DNA of 64,000 bases from assembly GCF_000284035.1 (NCBI RefSeq), contig NC_016887.1:4774001-4838000 (forward strand), in the 5' to 3' direction. The stretch comes from Nocardia cyriacigeorgica GUH-2 (lineage in GTDB: Bacteria; Actinomycetota; Actinomycetes; Mycobacteriales; Mycobacteriaceae). Under the pieces are notes generated by a model that was not told the DNA's origin, searched no databases, and saw only the letters and a program-made list of their open reading frames with translations. Positions 60,244 through 64,000 of this stretch are shown piece after piece. Numbering within the stretch: position 1 is the stretch's first letter; each line of letters begins with the position of its first letter. The position numbers were made by a program, and so were the translations under genes.

Positions 60244-61722
60244 ATGAACAGTCTGCTGTCCGCAGACGGCACTCCCCTGCTGATCGGTGGCGAACTGATC
60301 GGCAAGGGCGGCGCCGGCGTCTTCAGCACCGTGAACCCGGCGACCGAGGAAGAACTCGGGCACGCCGCCAATGCCGACGCCGCCGATATGGATGCCGCCA
60401 TCGCCGCCGCCCGCACGGCCTTCGACACCACCGACTGGTCGCGCGACCACGCCTTCCGCGCGCACTGCCTGACCCAGCTGCGCACCGCCCTCCAGGACCA
60501 TGTCGAGCAGCTGCGCGAGATCACCATCGCCGAGGCCGGCGCGCCGATCATGTTCACCCGCGGACCGCAGCTGGAAGGCCCGATCGCCGATCTGGATTTC
60601 GCGGCCAAGCTGGCCGAGACCTACAGCTGGGAAACCGATCTCGGGGTGGCCGCGCCGATGGGCGTCAGCAGCCATCGGGTGCTACGGCGCGAAGCCACCG
60701 GCGTGGTCGGCGCCATCACCCCGTGGAACTTCCCGCATCAGATCAACTTCGCCAAGCTCGGCCCGGCGCTGGCGGCCGGCAATACCGTGGTGCTCAAACC
60801 GGCGCCGGACACCCCGTGGTGTGCGGCCGCGGTGGGCCGGATCATCGCCGAGCACACCGATATCCCGGCCGGCGTGGTGAATATCGTGACCTCCGACTAT
60901 CACGGCCTCGGCGCCCAGCTGAGCTCCGATCCGCGCGTCGATATGGTCAGCTTCACCGGTTCCACCGCCACCGGTCGCGCGGTGATGACGGCGGCCGCGG
61001 CGACCATCAAGAAGACCTTCCTCGAACTCGGCGGCAAATCGGCGGCCATCGTGCTCGACGACGCCGATATCGGTGCGGCCGTCGGCGTCACCGCCTTCTC
61101 GGTCTGCGTGCACGCCGGGCAGGGTTGTGCGCTGACCACCCGGCTGCTGGTCCCCCGCGCCGCCTACGACCAGGCCGTCCAGATCGCGGCGACCACCATG
61201 GGCGGCATCGTCCCCGGCGATCCATCCGCGCCCGGCACGGTCTGCGGACCGCTCATCTCGGCGCGGCAACGCGACCGGGTCGAACGGTATCTCGCGATCG
61301 CCCGCGACGAAGGCGGACGCATCGTGACCGGCGGCGGCCGCCCGGCCGGACGCGAGCGCGGCTACTTCATCGAACCCACCCTCATCGCCGACGTCGCCCC
61401 CGACGCCACCATCGCCACCGAGGAGATCTTCGGCCCGGTGCTGGTGGTGATCCCGCACGACGGCGACGACGACGCCATCCGCCTCGCCAATGACTCCCCG
61501 TACGGCCTGTCCGGCGCGGTCTGGGGCACCGACCCCGAACGCATCCGGCGCGTCACCGACGGGGTGCGCACCGGAACCCTCGCCGTCAACGGCGGTGTCT
61601 GGTACTCCGCCGACGCACCGTTCGGCGGCTACAAGCAGTCCGGCATCGGGCGCGAAATGGGCGTGGCCGGGTTCGAGGAATACCTGGAAACCAAGCTCAT
61701 CGCCACCGCCGCCCCCAGCTGA
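60244..61722 (+). CDS. aldA: NAD-dependent aldehyde dehydrogenase
   Basis: A 492-residue ALDH. The catalytic Cys295 is in HAGQGCALTTR, the general base Glu261 is in LELGGKSA, Asn162 is in TPWNFPHQ, and the cofactor loop is FTGSTATG. ATG 60244 has GGAG 8 nt upstream. It is first in the operon aldA-SDR-HIBADH-CMD, colinear with Rv0768-Rv0771, and likely oxidises an aldehyde produced after P450 hydroxylation. The gene name follows the M. tuberculosis locus. Confidence 0.94.
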   Translation: MNSLLSADGTPLLIGGELIGKGGAGVFSTVNPATEEELGHAANADAADMDAAIAAARTAFDTTDWSRDHAFRAHCLTQLRTALQDHVEQLREITIAEAGAPIMFTRGPQLEGPIADLDFAAKLAETYSWETDLGVAAPMGVSSHRVLRREATGVVGAITPWNFPHQINFAKLGPALAAGNTVVLKPAPDTPWCAAAVGRIIAEHTDIPAGVVNIVTSDYHGLGAQLSSDPRVDMVSFTGSTATGRAVMTAAAATIKKTFLELGGKSAAIVLDDADIGAAVGVTAFSVCVHAGQGCALTTRLLVPRAAYDQAVQIAATTMGGIVPGDPSAPGTVCGPLISARQRDRVERYLAIARDEGGRIVTGGGRPAGRERGYFIEPTLIADVAPDATIATEEIFGPVLVVIPHDGDDDAIRLANDSPYGLSGAVWGTDPERIRRVTDGVRTGTLAVNGGVWYSADAPFGGYKQSGIGREMGVAGFEEYLETKLIATAAPS

Positions 61723-61754
61723 CCGTCACCCTCACTGCATCAGGAGCACCCATC

Positions 61755-62507
61755 ATGGTCCGTTTCACCGGAAAGTCGGCCATCGTCACCGGAGCCGCGC
61801 GCGGCATCGGCGCCGCCTACGCCCAGGCGCTGGCCGCCGAGGGCGCGAAAGTCGTGGTCGCCGACCGCAATGCCGAACTCGGCACCGCCGTGGCGGAGAA
61901 GATCGTCGCCGACGGCGGCACCGCCGTCTTCGCCGAGGTCGACGTCGCCGATCCCGAATCCGCCGCGGCGCTGGCCGATTTCACCGTCGCCGAATTCGGT
62001 GGCATCGACCACCTGGTCAACAATGCCGCCATCTACGGCGATATGAAGCTGGACCTGCTGCTCACCGTGCCGTGGGACTACTACCAGCGGTTCATGAACG
62101 TCAACCTCAACGGCGCGCTGATCATGACCCGGGCGGTCTGGCAGCATATGGCCGCGGGTGGCGGCGGGTCGATCGTCAACCAGTCCTCCACCGCCGCCTG
62201 GGTGTACTCCGGGTTCTACGGGCTGGCGAAGGTGGGCATCAACGGCCTCACCCAGCAGCTGGCCTTCGAGCTCGGTGGTTCGAAGATCCGGATCAATGCC
62301 ATCGCGCCCGGGCCGATCGATACCGAGGCGACCAAGACGGTGACGCCGGGCGTCATCGTCGAGGACATGATCAAGCGGCTGCCGCTCAAGCGGATGGGCA
62401 CGCCGGAGGATCTGGTCGGCGCCTGCCTGTACCTGCTGTCGGACGAGGCGAGCTGGGTCACCGGGCAGATCTTCAATGTCGATGGCGGGCAGGTGTTCCG
62501 GTCGTGA
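61755..62507 (+). CDS. short-chain dehydrogenase/reductase (Rv0769 type)
   Basis: A classical 250-residue SDR. The cofactor loop is TGAARGIG (12-19), followed by NNAAIYG; the catalytic residues are Ser144/145, Tyr155 and Lys159 (SGFYGLAKVG), and the C-terminus GQIFNVDGGQVFRS is typical. ATG 61755 follows CAGGAG. Its stop overlaps the next start by 4 nt. The substrate is a hydroxy or keto intermediate of the pathway, not known exactly. Confidence 0.94.
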   Translation: MVRFTGKSAIVTGAARGIGAAYAQALAAEGAKVVVADRNAELGTAVAEKIVADGGTAVFAEVDVADPESAAALADFTVAEFGGIDHLVNNAAIYGDMKLDLLLTVPWDYYQRFMNVNLNGALIMTRAVWQHMAAGGGGSIVNQSSTAAWVYSGFYGLAKVGINGLTQQLAFELGGSKIRINAIAPGPIDTEATKTVTPGVIVEDMIKRLPLKRMGTPEDLVGACLYLLSDEASWVTGQIFNVDGGQVFRS

Positions 62508-63379
62508 GCGAGGCGGCAGGCGCGGCCCGGATCGGCTTCATCGGCCTGGGGAGCATGGGCGCGCCGATGGCGAAACGGCTGCTCGACTGGCCGGGCGGGC
62601 TCACCGTCTGCGATATGCGTGCCGAGGCCGTGACGCCGTTCACCGACGCCGGCGCCGAGTCCGCGTCCTCGACCGCCGAACTCGCGGCCAAGTGCGCGGT
62701 GATCTCGGTGGTCGTGGTCGACGACGCACAGGTTCGGCAAGTCGTGGGCGAGCTGCTGGAGACCGCGGCGCCCGGCACCACCGTCGCGGTGCATTCCACG
62801 ATCAGTGATTCCACCGCGGTCGAGCAGGCCGCGCGGTGCGCCGAACACGGTGTGGAACTGGTCGACGCACCCGTCAGCGGTGGTGCGCCGGGCGCGAACC
62901 GTGGTGCGCTGGCGGTGATGGTCGGCGGCAGCGAGACCGCCTTCGCCCGGGTGCGCGAACCGTTCGGCTGCTTCGGCGATCTCATCGTGCACGCCGGTCC
63001 GGTGGGGGCGGGCACTCGCATGAAACTGGCCCGCAACCTGCTGCATTTCGTCGCGTTCACCGCGGCCACCGAGGCCCAGCGGCTGGCCGAGGCGGCGGGC
63101 CTGGACCTCACCACCCTCGGCAAGGTGGTCCGGCATTCCGACGCGGTGACCGGTGGACCCGGTGCCATCATGCTGCGCGATCGCACCGGGCCGATCGCCG
63201 AGGGCGATTTCTGGCTGCCGATCATGAGCCATGTGCGCGGTCTCGGCGACAAAGACCTGGCCTTGGCGCTGGATCTGGGCAAGCGGCTCGGCATCGACCT
63301 GCCGCTGGCGGCGCTGGCGCGCGAGCATCTCGGGCCGGGACTCGGTGTCCCGCAGGCACCCGACGAGGAGAGCCGATGA
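62504..63379 (+). CDS. 3-hydroxyisobutyrate-dehydrogenase-family protein (Rv0770 type)
   Basis: A beta-hydroxyacid dehydrogenase of 291 residues. The NAD loop is FIGLGSMGAPMAKRL, the substrate motif is DAPVSGGAPGANRGAL, and the catalytic Lys174 is in TRMKLARNLL. GTG 62504 overlaps the SDR stop by 4 nt. The true substrate could be 3-hydroxyisobutyrate, tartronate semialdehyde or another beta-hydroxy acid. Confidence 0.93.
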   Translation: MSEAAGAARIGFIGLGSMGAPMAKRLLDWPGGLTVCDMRAEAVTPFTDAGAESASSTAELAAKCAVISVVVVDDAQVRQVVGELLETAAPGTTVAVHSTISDSTAVEQAARCAEHGVELVDAPVSGGAPGANRGALAVMVGGSETAFARVREPFGCFGDLIVHAGPVGAGTRMKLARNLLHFVAFTAATEAQRLAEAAGLDLTTLGKVVRHSDAVTGGPGAIMLRDRTGPIAEGDFWLPIMSHVRGLGDKDLALALDLGKRLGIDLPLAALAREHLGPGLGVPQAPDEESR

Positions 63380-63432
63380 GCTCGACATCAATCCACGCCC
63401 CGGCCCCCGCGACAGAGGAGATGCGCGCATGA
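63376..63432 (+). CDS. 18-residue micro-ORF between two coupled genes
   Basis: ATG 63376 overlaps the dehydrogenase stop (ATGA), reads MSSTSIHAPAPATEEMRA, and stops at 63430-63432, overlapping the ATG of the next gene (ATGA). Its 3' part holds the GAGGAG that serves the next gene. It may only keep ribosomes moving across the gap. Whether the peptide itself matters is unknown. Confidence 0.3.
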   Translation: MSSTSIHAPAPATEEMRA

Positions 63433-63863
63433 GCGAGCCCACCGCCAATGGCACCGAACCCACGCTGCGCGAACGCGGTCTGGCGAAGATGGAGGAGGTG
63501 TACGGCACCCCGTTCCAGGACTATCCCAGCGACCATTTCGCGATGACGGCCGACCATCTGTTCGCCAATGTCTGGTCCCGGCCGGGGTTGAGCATCCGCG
63601 ACCGCAGGCTGGTCCTGCTCGGCGCGCTCACCGCGCAGGGGCTGATGGATACCGCCGCCATCCAGATCGGCGCCGCCCTGCGCAACGGCGAGCTCACCGA
63701 GGACGAACTGCACGAGATCGCGCTGTTCCTGTGCCACTACATCGGCTGGCCGAACGGCAGCAAGCTCGACATCTCGGTCACCACGATCGTGGGTCAGCAG
63801 AAGAAGGCGGCGCGGGACAAGCAGAAGCAGCAGGAGACCTCCGCCGAACCGCCGACGTCATGA
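63429..63863 (+). CDS. carboxymuconolactone-decarboxylase-family protein (Rv0771 type)
   Basis: A 144-residue helical protein of the CMD/AhpD fold. RDRRLVLLGALTAQGLMDTAAIQIGAALRNGELTEDEL is the family core, and LCHYIGWPNGSK the second half. The CxxC of AhpD-type peroxidase members is absent, so it is closer to decarboxylase-type members. The C-terminus (KKAARDKQKQQE) is charged and disordered. ATG 63429 follows GAGGAG by 9 nt. Confidence 0.92.
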   Translation: MSEPTANGTEPTLRERGLAKMEEVYGTPFQDYPSDHFAMTADHLFANVWSRPGLSIRDRRLVLLGALTAQGLMDTAAIQIGAALRNGELTEDELHEIALFLCHYIGWPNGSKLDISVTTIVGQQKKAARDKQKQQETSAEPPTS

Positions 63864-64000
63864 GGCCGGCGGCAGCGCCATCGCGCCACACAGTGGGACA
63901 AGCCCTGGACATGCGGCGAAGCAGCGCACACGATGCTCGGATCGGCACTCGCGCGACCACGATCGCCCGGCCCCGGGCTGCCGCGGCAGACCCCCGCGCG
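63860..64000 (+). other. possible N-terminus of a further gene, or non-coding end
   Basis: ATG 63860 overlaps the preceding stop by 4 nt and the frame is open to the window edge (47 codons, MRPAAAPSRHTVGQALDM...). The composition is Arg/Ala-rich with no recognisable domain, so it may be an accidental frame. Nothing else is seen here. Confidence 0.2.

Noticed and set aside
63778..63960. 60-codon leftward frame at the right edge
   Set aside because: It overlaps the carboxymuconolactone-decarboxylase-like gene and has no homology or ribosome site.

Overview
The window is high-GC DNA from a mycolic-acid actinomycete, most like Nocardia and close to Rhodococcus and Mycobacterium. The evidence is the set of genes rather than one marker. 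There is coenzyme F420 synthesis (fbiA, fbiB), WhiB2, GDP-mannose and dTDP-rhamnose cell-wall genes with WbbL and an LCP ligase, an orphan Mce protein, sterol-type P450s (CYP51, CYP125) and PknB-like kinases. Many starts are GTG, and many genes overlap by 4 nt (ATGA or GTGA). From memory, positions 1-23500 correspond to M. tuberculosis Rv3248c-Rv3268 and positions 57000-63900 to Rv0762c-Rv0771. I see no rRNA, tRNA, CRISPR array, insertion sequence or prophage.

Layout. 1-5460: S-adenosylhomocysteinase (cut by the window edge), a lone alkane hydroxylase, then an alkB-rubA-rubB-tetR operon read leftward. 5470-8333: Nudix hydrolase, fbiB and fbiA read leftward. 8334-15430: whiB2 behind a perfect LexA-type box, two small conserved genes, manB, a TobH-like protein, manA and a cation-efflux transporter read rightward. 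15440-23500: a secreted HtaA-like protein with an IdeR-like box, an FAD oxidoreductase, manC, wbbL, rmlD, then an LCP ligase and a TIGR03089 protein. 23600-28300: a P450, a carboxylesterase and four small proteins.

28293-39688 is the most unusual part. A Rad50-like ATPase with a CxxC hook, coupled to a small basic protein, is read leftward. Divergent from it is a five-gene operon in which every junction is a 4-nt overlap: a fusion of the C-terminal half of a SWIM-type protein to DUF5691, a MoxR AAA+ ATPase, a DUF5682 protein, a VWA protein and an ADP-ribosylglycohydrolase. This looks like a MoxR-VWA chaperone or conflict system that has lost its SWIM zinc finger and gained an ADP-ribose eraser.

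39728-51283 holds a MacB/FtsX-type ABC exporter, two paralogous Ser/Thr kinases, endonuclease IV, a TauD-type dioxygenase and a CoA-transferase/HMG-CoA-lyase pair. 51323-63863 is an oxidative (probably sterol or isoprenoid) catabolic region: an orphan Mce protein divergent from cyp51; a leftward seven-gene operon (CYP123-like P450, SDR, 3Fe-4S ferredoxin, NTF2-like protein, unknown protein, CYP125-like P450, glutathione peroxidase); and a rightward operon of aldehyde dehydrogenase, SDR, 3-hydroxyisobutyrate-dehydrogenase-like and carboxymuconolactone-decarboxylase-like genes. All three promoters carry the word GTCCAGACA in inverted-repeat settings, which suggests one shared regulator.
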